A DNA stretch of 64,000 nt from Osedax fenrisi (lineage: Eukaryota; Annelida; Polychaeta; Sabellida; Siboglinidae): assembly GCA_964019155.1 (NCBI GenBank), contig OZ025242.1, positions 21,366,092 to 21,430,091 of the forward strand, read 5' to 3'. Shown here one piece after another: positions 34,363 through 46,055 of this stretch. The position numbers were made by a program, and so were the translations under genes. Positions within the stretch are counted from its first letter, which is position 1; each line of letters opens with the position of its first letter. The notes under the pieces were generated by a model. It was not told the DNA's origin. It ran no database searches and saw only the letters and a program-made list of their open reading frames with translations.

Positions 34363-36229
34363 CCCTTAATACACGGTTTGCTGTCGTCAGCCATCTAGCA
34401 TTCCCAATCTTACTGGGTGACTTCTTTGAAAAGTTATCTGGAATATTTCCTGTAGAAATTACGAGAAAAATGTCACGCAGGTATTTCTGATCTGAGGTCA
34501 GATCGGTTGCGGCAACAAGATAAGCTGCAAACCCATCATCAATCCTTATTAAGGGCCTTTCTTATTTAAAGGAAAGTCTGGATTAATATTTAGGGTTTCA
34601 GCTTTCGGTAGAGATTGTCCGTGAAGTTTAAGTTTTTTAAATATAATTAATTATTATATAAATTGTATATAGGGTCTATATTATAATTTCACTATTCAAC
34701 ATAGAACAATAATAATTATTATTAATTATTATTAATTATAATTAATGGATTAATTACTTACACTCCTTTGAACTCTCTTATTCATACGTTGTTCTAGCTT
34801 TCGGATGACGCAATTCTTATTTCCAGTAATCACATTAGTCCCACCACACCCAATAACCTATTTACGATTATACAATGATATTCAATGAATAAATAAGATA
34901 ATATTTTGCAAATAAGATTGTGATAATAACGCAGTTACTTTTAAACATTAAAATACTGATATACTTATATATAAATATATATAGAATGATATTATTATTT
35001 ACAATTATTAAGTAAATTATACCTTAATATCAGGAAAATCTGCAGTAATAGCGATGTTAGAGATGATTGTATCTGAAATATTCGTCGAGGTGTTTTTACT
35101 GTATATTGTAAGATGAGTACGAAACTCACTACCAGGCTCCGAGACAATTGTTATGTGGTCTTCGTTCTTAAATGAACCATCCACTTGTCTGGTGCTGTCT
35201 ATTTTTACGTCAATATACAGACCATTCATAACAGTTGGAAGGGGCTCTTTGTATACTTTTGCCTTCCACCTTCGAAATCGATTTCGATCAATCACAGTAG
35301 TCATGATATCACCAGTCGAATCTCCATGTACCTCTGCATCATTAGTACACAGGAACATAGCCGCTTTACGGTCAGATATACCACACCCCATGAGCATTTT
35401 TGTTGTTAGTGGTCGATTCGGAACAAAACTCCTAAGTTAAAAATAACATATTTATTTATAATATATACATATATAAATATTCATATTAAACTATGAAATA
35501 ATAGTCTTATTTTTAAAGTAATATACGGTATGAATTAATAATATATATATTATTAATATATTTCAATTACAACTTTACCTATTTTTACAGTTCTGAGGTT
35601 CTCAATAATCAGGATCTTCCTCTTTGTTCGGGATATATTCCTCCGAGTCTGATATTTCCATTCCTCTTGAATTCTGGTATTAGTAGATGTCTTCAACAGC
35701 ACTAAATATAAATAAAATATCTATATTACATTACAAATATTCAGAAAATATAGTATATTTATATGTTGCCATTCTATAAATCTATTATCTATACTTATAT
35801 CAATATTGTTATATTGTAATATAGTTTAATTAAATTATAAAATAAATATAAATACTATTTGTATTTATTTTATAATAATCATTAATTAATCATTAATTAA
35901 TAAATAATTGTAGTATTAAGTTTAATATCACAATATTAATATAGGTATAGGTAATAATTACATTACGATAACATATTTAAAATAGTAATATAGTGTATAA
36001 TATATATCTTATGTTTGTAATTAAATAAATTAATAACGTACGTGCTTGTTGAAGCTACTGCATTAATTGCAAATCTACTCTGTACAGTAGTAACATTTGT
36101 ATAGCTATAGTATATATTCATTATCCTATCCAGGCGTTGATCAGTCAAGAATGGGATCTCTGCTCTTGGTATTCGAGATGATGATTGACATCGACAATTT
36201 GATATTAGTTCGCATTTGAATGCTGCAAT

Positions 36230-37000
36230 ATGAAATAATGTCGAATACTTGATAACATGTCCATGGATCTTTTCTTTAAAATTTGCTTTTCCTGATGATT
36301 TTCGTAGTATATTTAATTGTAACACGTATCTAGCAAACTTTGCCTTAATAGTTATGATATTTACTATTGGAATTGAAGATCGAAACCAAATATCATATAC
36401 ATATTTAAAGTTTCATTTTATTGGTAATATAAAATTAAATAACTATGCCAATTTTAAATATTTGAAAAGAGGAAATTCTATAATATCATGCGCGTAGGAT
36501 AAATTGGTATTTTTTAGAATCATTAAGTCTAATTTATAAATTCGTTTTATAAAATCAATTAGTGCCTCACTATTGCTTCATCTAAATAAAAAATAAAGTA
36601 TACCAAGTTGCTTAGAATTAAAATGTACATTTATTACAAACTACCTATATTACGGTTATTGAGATAGATACACTTTAACGTACATTAATATTAATATTCG
36701 TATTTATTTAAAGAATTATGTAATATATACTTTAATAATACTAATAATAAAATAATAAGTTTATTTAGTTTATTTTACTATCACCAATGTAATGCATTCA
36801 ATAATATAATTTAAAATATATACATATGCTTGATATTCAAGTAAAATTAAGAGCAAAGATATTGTATATATGATATACATACATGTATAATATACGTACA
36901 GTATACGACGTATAATGTAAGTCTTATATACACATACACACACGTATAAAAATTCGCAAACATACACATATATATTATTATTGTTATAGTTAGTTTATTC
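36230..37000. other. AT-rich intergenic DNA
   Basis: No recognised gene. An upstream exon of the transposon-like gene may lie here, but I cannot support one. Confidence 0.4.
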
Positions 37001-37255
37001 GGTGGAGTCCTTTCATCCCATCCAGGAACTTAGATTAAGTTTTTACTTATAACCATATATGGCTCTAATGTCCCTTCGAAGCCGTTTTCATGTTAATGCA
37101 TCCATGGATTTAACGAGAGCCGATCATTTAATTATACACAATTATATGAGATCACTTCTAAATAATATTTTAAGACCCATTTTTTAAAATTAACGAGGCT
37201 CGAATCCGTGTCCTACTGCTTGTCTGACGCCTTAGCCACTGAGCCACACAAGCAG
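37001..37255 (-). mobile_element. tRNA-derived SINE, full-length or nearly so
   Basis: Reverse orientation, running from GGTGGAGTCCTTTCATCCC to the complement of the tRNA-like head with A box (TGGCTCAGTGG) and a slightly decayed B box. Confidence 0.85.
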
Positions 37256-37439
37256 TCATATATATATATGATTTGATGATGATATTATATATATTAAGGA
37301 GAGGTAAGGAGAGGAGCATTTTGGTAACGAAGATAATGTATTATTGTACGTTTATATATTAGATCAGAGATATAGCTAGGGGTTGAAGAATATATTGATT
37401 TATGGATTATACATATTATATGTTATTTACACCTGAGGG

Positions 37440-37900
37440 AGAAGGGTAGCCACATACGAAATGATTGATGTTATGTTATAGTAGAGTTATCAGAGGTGTT
37501 ATAAATAAGTAGTACGTATTAAAGAACGGATAATCCGATTTAGTGGAGCGATATCTTTAGCAGGAAGTAAATTCAGTAGGGAAGAACAGAAGTCAAGTCG
37601 GGAAAATAAATCTGCATTTATTAGAGTTTTCGTAAAGTTTCTGGAAAGTGATGTCTTAAGTAAGGTTTTTTTTAATTCTGAAGAACTGAAATTTGGAGGA
37701 TTTTATAATTGATGATATGTGATTCTTAAAAAAAGATAATTTGTCATCAAATATTAATCCTATGTTTTTGGAAGAAAAAATAATCATGTTATTTTGAATT
37801 AAGTTTGGAAAGAAAGTATCATAAGTAGATATGTTAAGTACAGTAGTCTTAGAGGAATTAATTAGTAATTTATTGGAGAGGATCCATAATTTATTCAGTT
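37440..37900 (-). pseudogene. Reverse transcriptase thumb fragment
   Basis: Reading leftwards: KTTVLNISTY, then SKNIGLIFDDKLSFFKNHIS, then LFSRLDFCSSLLNLLP and LNRIIRSLIRTTYL. These motifs are typical of the thumb of Jockey/L2-like reverse transcriptases. The catalytic palm is missing. Confidence 0.65.
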
Positions 37901-37958
37901 AGCACAATCGATAAATTCAGATTTAATGTTATTATGAGAATTTGTAGGAAAAAGGTTA

Positions 37959-38000
<42 letters not shown>

Positions 38001-38833
38001 TCATACCATATTTAGTATACATTTCTTGCAGAATATTAACCATTTGGTAGACATGATTAATTGAAGGCAAATTTCGTGTACAGCAAATAGTTAGGGCAAT
38101 AATTTATCACTTTTGATATAAATTTTACTTATAATAAAATTATATCATTAATATATACAGGGGCGGATACAGGGGGGGGTAGGGGGGCTTTAGCCCCCCC
38201 TCCCCTCATGTTTGTAAAATATATGATTTTAAAATAGATTATATGGTTAAATCATCAAAATCTATAATATAAATTATAGGTAGGTTTATACATATTTTAT
38301 TTTAAGTATATTCATTAATTTTAATCTAATCTAAAGATATTGACACTATTTATAATGAATTAACAATAAAACACACGAAGCAAGGTATCTTCTGCTAAGG
38401 AATATACTCGCACAACAATCCATCACATATTACATTTTTAATCACACAAAGACAATTGAAATACTCGTACATTTCAAATGAAGTGGTTACACACATATTC
38501 TTGGTTATCCTACAGTGAATCTTTAAATGGCCGATTGTATATACCATGTGTTTTTCATTTAAAAATTAATCACAATCAAGTTGGAAAATGTGCCATTCGT
38601 CCATGATTAAGTTTAAAGATTTCAGATTTAAGAAAACATGAATTGACTATTTGCCACAATAACTCTTTGAAAGAAAATTCTCGTTTTATTGCAGTGATAG
38701 AAAATAATAAGCATGCTTCTGCAATCAGCTTTAATGCAAGTCAACAATAACATATCTAAGTAAAATGTAATACAACAGAGCAAAATTGAAATCAATATTA
38801 AGGGTACAATATTTACTATACTTGTATATAAGA

Positions 38834-39055
38834 TTTTCCGGCAACTTACCGGAAATATTGTAACTTTAAAATATTTTATATCAAGTTGTAATGGCATACC
38901 TCCTATAAAGTTATTATATTTCAGGTAAGTTGCCGGAAAGTAAGGGGGTTTCCTACTAAAATTGTAGCTAACTTGATAGAAAATCGTTTTAAAGTTAAAA
39001 TATTTTCCGGCATCTTGCCGGAAATACTTGTAGTGGGATACCCCTTTAGATATAA
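38834..39055. repeat. Inverted-repeat module with TTTCCGGCAACTTACC arms
   Basis: The motif TTTCCGGCAACTTACC near 38834 is inverted at about 38924-38941. A second pair of CCGGCATCTTGCCGG and AAAGGGGTATCCCACTAC-type motifs reaches 39055. Related pieces (AAAAGGGGT, CCCAC.ACAA) occur inside the hAT element near 32570 and 33915. Possibly a small DNA transposon nested in the hAT element. Confidence 0.45.
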
Positions 39056-39289
39056 TCATTCTTTATATAAGACAACATATTTCATTACATGGTCATAATG
39101 AGTATTCTACTTATCCACATTTTAATTTAGGAAATTTCAATGCAGTTCTAAAACTATGTATAAACTATGGAAATTATATTTGATAAAAACACTTATCAAT
39201 GTGTAGTAAAAATGCTAAATACACCTCAAAAACAACACACAATGAATTGATATTTGAATGTTGTTAATATATTAAAGAACGAATAAATA

Positions 39290-39990
39290 TTCTTCAATTA
39301 TAATTGATGATATAAAAAAAGCTAAATATTTGAGTGTACTAGCTGATGAAACCACAGGTGTATATAATACTGAACAAATGGCTTTAGAAATTATATATTA
39401 TAATGGTAATTGTATCACTAAGAAGTTTTTTTCTTTCATAGGATGTGAACATCTTAGTGGGGAAAGTAAAGCTAACTTGATTATGGATACACTAACTAAA
39501 GCTGAATTAAATATTGAAAATTTAAGAGAGTAAGGATACTATAGAGCAGGAAATATGTCTGGCAAAGTAAAATGAGCGTCAACTATAATTCTGAATAAGA
39601 ACACTAAAGCAACATATGTACAATATAGATCACATGTATTAAATCTATCAAATGTAAATGAATGCAAAATGCCATTAATTCAAAATATGATGGGCATATT
39701 AATAAAATCTGCATTTTTTTTTAAAATTCTGCTAAGAGGCAAGGTTTATTAGAAGAAAATATTACACAAATTTGTGTTGAATCTTCTAAAAAGAAATTAG
39801 TTAAAGTAAAACGAGATGGGTTGCCAGACATGATGCTTTGCGAGTATTTATCGAACTGTATCAAGCAATACTTGAACAATTTTTAAACATATATGAAGAT
39901 AAAACATGGAATTCAGAAAGTATAACAAAATCTAACGGTATTTACAATTCTAATATTAAATCACAATTTAGTATGTCATTAATTGTATGT
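39290..39990 (+). pseudogene. Decayed hAT-like (TTF/ZMYM type) transposase
   Basis: Fragments in several frames: LADETTGVYNTEQMALEIIY at 39334, then a GYYRAGNMSGKV piece, then YVQYRSHVLNLSNVNECK near 39625, LLEENITQIC near 39745 and a WVARHDALRVFIELY piece near 39820. ADETTD-, MSG- and HxLNL-type motifs in this order are the catalytic-domain pattern of hAT transposases of the zinc-finger MYM/TTF group. Stops and frameshifts separate them, and the dimerisation domain is not seen. Confidence 0.7.
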
Positions 39991-40079
39991 AATAGGGAAG
40001 GAATGGTAGGATTGGGGGAAGGAAGGGTAATTTGGCCAATGTTTGTATGTGTGTTACTAGAAGTGCTCTAAATCAAAAT

Positions 40080-40650
40080 ATACATATTTTTAAATAACCA
40101 TCATATACTATATAACTAATATTATATTAATTTACGATATGTATATTTTAATAATTTATATTTTTGTATATTTTGCGAATATAATATATATTAATAAGCT
40201 GTATAAATATGGATAAAAACAGCAAAATCGGGTAATTTGGCCGATAGTACAAGTTTACTCAATAGGTGAAATCTATGTTTTCAAATACATAAATTAAATT
40301 TCTTGAATAAAATGATGAATAATTCGGCGCGCACATAATACCACCGCCACAGTAGATTATATTTTTAATATTATTGCAATTTATATTACTTCTTTATTGA
40401 ACTTATATTATTCAATATATTACGCACTTTATTAAATATATTAAACTTTATTAAATATATTACATATTTTATTAAACATATTATACTGTCAAATATGTCT
40501 AATAATATGATATACAAGAAGTCCATCAACAGGTTATAAATTAAATAATTAACAAACCATCATAATTTCAATTAATAAATTATAATAAGTTTAATTTTAA
40601 TTAATTAAATAATTTTTATATTAATATAATACATTATATATAAGTATAAT
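40080..40650. other. AT-rich intergenic DNA
   Basis: No gene seen. Confidence 0.4.
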
Positions 40651-40651
40651 T

Positions 40652-40787
40652 ATTATTATATATTAGTGTCTGACACTAATATATAATAATATATAAAAAA
40701 GTATATAATCTATAGATTTTAGAAGATCTATAGAATAGATATATTTTCTATAGATTAGAGAATCTATATATAGATTATATACTTTTT
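40652..40787. repeat. Two adjacent palindromes
   Basis: 40652-40690 is a perfect dyad around one T with 19-base arms centred on AGTGTC-T-GACACT. 40696-40787 has outer arms AAAAAGTATATAATCTATA and its complement, with further CTATAGAT dyads inside. Both would fold into long hairpins. Confidence 0.85.
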
Positions 40788-40854
40788 AATATAACAGATA
40801 ACAGTGTCTGAGATATCTTAATAGGAAATACTTATGGTTAATTATTAACTTATA

Positions 40855-40888
<34 letters not shown>

Positions 40889-41149
40889 GATTAACTTTAG
40901 ATATTTACTTTTAGATATACATTTATAATTAAAATATAATCTGTAAACCTGAATTAATATTGTGTGAATAAAAATGAATATCATAACTAATATATATATA
41001 TATATATATATCATTATTAAAAATAATTTTTAAATTATTGAATGCATTTTAAATATTTAATTTCATTTAATTAAAATTAAGTTAATTTCAAGTTTTTAAA
41101 ATTTATATTGTAAGTAATAAAGTTAATGAATAAAAATATTGATGGTATG

Positions 41150-41486
41150 TTTACATATGTAATTAAAAAATATTTATTATAAAATTGAATCATGCTATAA
41201 TCATATTATTTATATAAGAGATAGGTAATTTTTAAAGTATGGGATACATTTTAAATAATTCATTAATTTCATTGACATTATATTTCTATTATAAGTCTAG
41301 ATTAATAATTAAATATTATTTATTATTATTGAATTAGAATCATATTAATACATAATATAATATATTAAATTATTGGTTACATTTTAAGAAGTTTCAGTAC
41401 ATTAAAGTTATATTTCTTAATATATTTAATTAAAAAATGTTTATGATAAAATTGAATCATGATATAATTATATTACTTATATTATA

Positions 41487-41536
<50 letters not shown>

Positions 41537-42852
41537 TTATATAACATATATGCCCACTACATCCATTTCGACTGGACCATACATTAATCAGTACTCCGCA
41601 TGTGTGAGCATATGTTAATAATTGTATATCATTTGTATGTAATTATTGAATGTATTTATTGATGTATATGTTAATTGAAATCAATATTGTATATAAATAA
41701 TATAAAATATTATAAAAGTTATATTTAAATTATATGATACATTTTAAATAATCCATTAATTCTATTGATATACTATTTCTTTTAAGTTTAATAATTACAT
41801 ATTATTTTACATTTTAAATAATTCATTAATTCTATTGATATTATATTTCTTTTAAGATTAATAATTACATATTATTTTACATAATTGAATTTGAATCGTG
41901 ATAATAAATAATATAATATAATAACTTATATAATGCGTTTTAAATATTTCATTATGATTCTTTTAAATTAAAGATTAATTTATATACGTGAAATACAATT
42001 ATATTTGAATAATAATTAATTTCATAAATAATATCAATTATTATAAAAGGTTATTTTTTAAATTATTGGATACATTTTATTAATTTATTTTTATTTTTAT
42101 TACTACTAGATTAATAATTAATAATTAAATACTATTTTATATAATTAATTTATAATCATTAATAAATAATATGATATAATATAATAATGTATTGAATGCA
42201 TTTTAACACTATGTTAAATATGTTTCATTCAGTACATTAACATTATATTTTTTAAGTTTAGATATATGATTAAAAAATGTTTATGATTAAATTGAATCAT
42301 GATATAATCATATTAATTATATAACATATAAGCCCACTACACCCATTCATCTGTCGACTGTACCATGCAGTACCGATAACGCAGCATGTGGGAGCATTGG
42401 TTAATACTTTTATCTCATTTGTATGTCATTATTGAATGTATTTATTGATGTATATGTTACTTGAAATCAATATTGTATATAAATAATATAAAATATAAAA
42501 TGTTATTTTTAAATAATTCATTTATTTCACTAATATATTATACTTTTTTTATAATTAATTTTATTTCTATTAAGTCTAGATTAATAATATAATATATTAC
42601 ATTATTGGTTAATAAATGTCATTACATTAAAAAAGTACATTCATTACATTAAAGTTATATTTCTTAATATATATAATTAAAAAATGTTTATGATAAAATT
42701 GAATCATGATATAATCATATTACTTATATAATAGATAGGCCCACTACACCCACTCATCTGTCGACTGTACCATGCAGTACCGATAACGCAGCATGTGGGA
42801 CCATTGGTTAATACTTTTATCTCATTTGTATGTAAGTATTGTATGTATTTAT

Positions 42853-42887
<35 letters not shown>

Positions 42888-44200
42888 AGTATATGTTAAT
42901 TGGAATTAATATTGTATATCAATAATATAAAATATAAAAGTTATTTTTAAATAATTTATTTATTTCACTAATATATTATACTTATTTTTTTAATTTATTT
43001 TTATTTCCATTAAGTCTAGATTAATAATTAAATATTATTTTATATAATTGATTAGAATCATATTAATAAATAATATAATATAATAATTTATTAAATGCAT
43101 TATAACAATATGTTAAATATGTTTCATTCATTACATTAAAGTTATATTTCTTAATATATATAATTAAAAAATGTTTATGATTAAATCGAATCATGATATA
43201 ATTATATTACTTGTGTAACATATAGGACCACTACACCCATTCATCTTTCGACTGTACCATGCAGTACCGATAACGCAGCATGTTGAAGCATTGGTAATAA
43301 TTGTATCTCATTTTTAAGTAATTATTGAATGTATTTATTGATATATATGTATATTATAGTATATGTTAATTGAAATCAATATTGTATATAAATAATATAA
43401 AATATAAAAGTTATTTTTAAATAATTCATTTATTTCACTAATATATTATACTTATTTTTTAATTTATTTTTATTTCTATTAAGTCTAGATTAATAAATAA
43501 ATATTATTTTATATAATTGATTAGAATCATATTAAATAATATATTATAATAATTTATTAAATGCATTATAACAATATGTTAAATATGTTTTATTCATTAC
43601 ATTAAAGTTATTTTTATTAATATATATATATTTAAAAATTTTGTATGATTAAATTGAATCATGATATAATCATATTACTTATATAACAGATATGACCACT
43701 ACATATATCCCAGTGTCGACTGGACAATGCAGTAAGCAATACTTCGCATGTGGGAGCATAGGTAATAATTGTATCTCATTTTTATGTAATTATTGAATGT
43801 ATTTATTGATATATACATATGATAGCATATGTATATGTATATGATAGTATATGTTAATTGAAATCAATATTGTATATAAATAATATAATATATTATACAA
43901 AATTGTTGTATTATTGGATATATTTTAATTAATTTATTTTATTTAAATAATTCATTCATTTCAATCATTATTTCTTTTTTTAAGTTTTATTAATAATTAA
44001 ATTTATAACTGAATATCATTTTATAAAATTTAATTATAATTTCATAAATTTATATTTCTTTTAAGTTTAGATTAATGATTAAATTTATAATTGAATATTA
44101 TTTTATATACTTGAATTATAATGTTATAGAATCTAATAAATAATATAATAATCCAATACTTATTAAATTCATTTTAATTTATGTGATATATTATAAATAA
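41150..44200. repeat. Satellite-like array with a conserved ~68-bp core
   Basis: Five units share a GC-richer core from GCCCACTACACCCATTCATC through GTACCATGCAGTACCGATAA to GCATGTGGGAGCATTGG. Cores start at 41552, 42332, 42739, 43226 and 43694. Spacings are about 780, 407, 487 and 468 bases, and flanks between cores are AT-rich and also repeated (ATTGAATCATGATATAATCA, TTGAAATCAATATTGTATAT). No open frame is shared. Confidence 0.85.
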
Positions 44201-44288
44201 TAAAGATATTAAATTGTAGATATCTCTTTTGAGTTCAATTAATAATTAAATTAACTTATACTTTGATATTCGTAAAATATAGATACTA

Positions 44289-44321
44289 TATATAGTATTA
44301 CCAAAGCCCGGGCTTTGGTAT

Positions 44322-44391
<70 letters not shown>
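44289..44391. repeat. 42-base palindrome joined to a (TA)n tract
   Basis: 44289-44330 folds on itself around CCC|GGG with 21-base arms and one mismatched pair; its core is ACCAAAGCCCGGGCTTTGGT. A (TA)n tract follows to 44391. Confidence 0.9.
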
Positions 44392-44393
<2 letters not shown>

Positions 44394-44659
44394 ATTTAAT
44401 AATATTCGTTAGACAATCGATAGACCTATTATATCGATACAAGTATACAGTGGTAAAGTGATAAGTGATAACAGAAGTTATATGTTTATACTTTGTTATA
44501 CTAAGTTTACACATTTAATAAAATATGTTCTAAATCTTATTTATTTATTTACTTTTTTTATTTATATTTAATTTATAATATGTATTCAATATGTAACTAT
44601 AAATATATATTATAAGTGATATTTTAAATGATATTTTAATTGGTATTTTAATTCTTTAT

Positions 44660-44945
44660 AAGGTAAACGACGTGGATTGGCAGCAATTATTACTGATTCA
44701 CAGTATACAAAATACTTAGAAAACGCAAATGCTGATAAGACGAAGAAAGTGGTTAAAAATACTGTGAATAACAAGAAAAAGAAAATTACCAGTGAAATAA
44801 ATTTTTAATTGTATAATTTGTGCGGAGAATATCGATGAATCAGTCGATTTATCTACTCAATCTATTCAATGTAGACAATTGTGTCACGATGTATGCATTT
44901 ATGTTGATACGTTGATATACATTCGAGAAATGCGATTTATGTGAA
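44660..44945 (+). pseudogene. Fragment resembling the C-terminus of a pogo-like transposase
   Basis: After an acceptor-like TTATAAG comes GKRRGLAAIITDSQYTKYLE, a Lys-rich stretch KKVVKNTVNNKKKKITSE and, after a frame change near 44805, a cysteine-rich piece CIICAENIDESVDL...CRQLCHDVC. A basic tail followed by a treble-clef-like zinc finger is seen at the end of some pogo/jerky-type transposases. No DDE domain is present, so this is a tentative call. Confidence 0.4.
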
Positions 44946-44949
44946 TAAA

Positions 44950-46050
44950 TGATATTGAGTATAATACTTTTTATAAATAAATATATATTATAATTGTTAA
45001 GGATTAAAAATATACAAAAATTACTCACTCATATGTGAATAGTTATATTTATAAATACAAAATTATTGATATTATATTGTGCGTATTAAATATATAATGT
45101 ATACACAATAATTAGCAACAAAATAACAATATTTTAATTAGAAAATAATCTTCAATATATATCAGATTGATATTAGAATATTTAATATAGGTTACAATAG
45201 TACTTTTATTAAAACGAAATTAACATATTTTTTTGGATATACAATAATATATAGATTAGAAATTAAAGGTAGATATTTGTATTGTATTTATATAATAATC
45301 ATTTATTTATATATTCAATGAAACCTCTAAGTAACTTGTTTTTTAAAATAATTTTATTATTTGAGGTTTTCTTATAAAGATGATTTTACTTTTCCAATGA
45401 TTTTAAGAATTAATTATAATTTAAAATACATTATATGACATATAGGTAATATATTTAGTACATTTATTTATTTAAAAGTAGTAATCAAAATAATAGATTA
45501 GAAATATATTTCTATCAAATATGGTTTATTTAAAATAGTTGTTAACACTTGTTTGGATAATTGTTGTACTGACTACAATCAATATATTACTTTTTATTAA
45601 TTAGTTATTCATACCTGTTGCTATTTATGAGCTCACTGCATTGAGAATAATAAAATACATTCACTAATTGCAATTAACTATTTTTACGTCTACATTACAA
45701 TATAAACCTAAATTTAGATATAAACTATATAAACATCATATTTTGTAATATAGAGAGGTAACATTTCCAAAATTAACTAAAAATAATTGTCTCATAAAGA
45801 GGTGTTTCCTATATAATATTTTCTTATAGAGGTTTTTGTAATGTGGAAAAGTTGAATTCCAACGAAATATGATACACATGTTCTTATAAAGAGGTTTCTT
45901 ATAGAGAGGTGTCAATGTATACGTTTTCATTCGCTTATATAGGCCTAATTAAAAATATTATAATTATATAGTATAGGATATAGAAGCATAATTATATAAT
46001 TAGAAATGTTATATATTATATATATATATATATATATATTGTATAAGTGA
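44950..46050. other. AT-rich intergenic DNA
   Basis: No gene recognised. A short open frame at 45736-45930 with YKKPLYKNM-type repeats comes from a small AGAGGTTTCTTATA repeat at about 45755-45915. Confidence 0.4.
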
Positions 46051-46055
46051 CTCCA

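Larger units (their letters stand above)
29430..34620. repeat. Right arm of the large inverted repeat, interrupted by a hAT element
   Basis: Reverse complement of 23029-25917. It contains three copies of the ~100-bp repeat (30820-31035) and the better-preserved copy of the gene remnant. It was split later by the insertion at 31763-34362. Confidence 0.9.
31313..36222 (-). pseudogene. Multi-exon transposon-like gene remnant (right copy)
   Basis: Likely exons, read leftwards: 36222-36042; 35701-35579 (contains stops in its acidic frame ISDSEEYIPNKEEDPDY); 35431-35023 (SDRKAAMFL, TTVIDRNRFRRWKAKV, SEPGSEFRTHLTI); 34857-34762 (VIGCGGTNVITGNKNCVIRK, joined in phase to the previous exon); then 34620-34371 (LRDILLVIS, SKIGNARWLTTA); and, after the hAT insertion, 31754-31313 (MWFDVKRAPLLIYGV to EPRLTM). 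A one-base frameshift before MWFDVK is shared with the left copy. The order of motifs agrees with a widespread family of uncharacterised invertebrate proteins as I remember it. I cannot name a function. A piece between 34762 and 34620 seems missing. With stops, a frameshift and an insertion it is not functional. Confidence 0.6.
38158..40070 (+). mobile_element. hAT-type element, right end not found
   Basis: It begins CAGGGGCGGATACAGGGGGG, a terminal sequence typical of hAT elements encoding ZMYM/KIAA-like transposases. A G-run and C-run (38170-38206) form a hairpin. A decayed transposase lies downstream in the same orientation. I see no matching right terminus before 41000, so the element is truncated or its end has decayed. 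Confidence 0.65.

Noticed and set aside
41150..44200. CRISPR or rDNA spacer array
   Set aside because: Unit spacing is irregular, the flanks themselves are repeated, and no rRNA-like sequence is adjacent.
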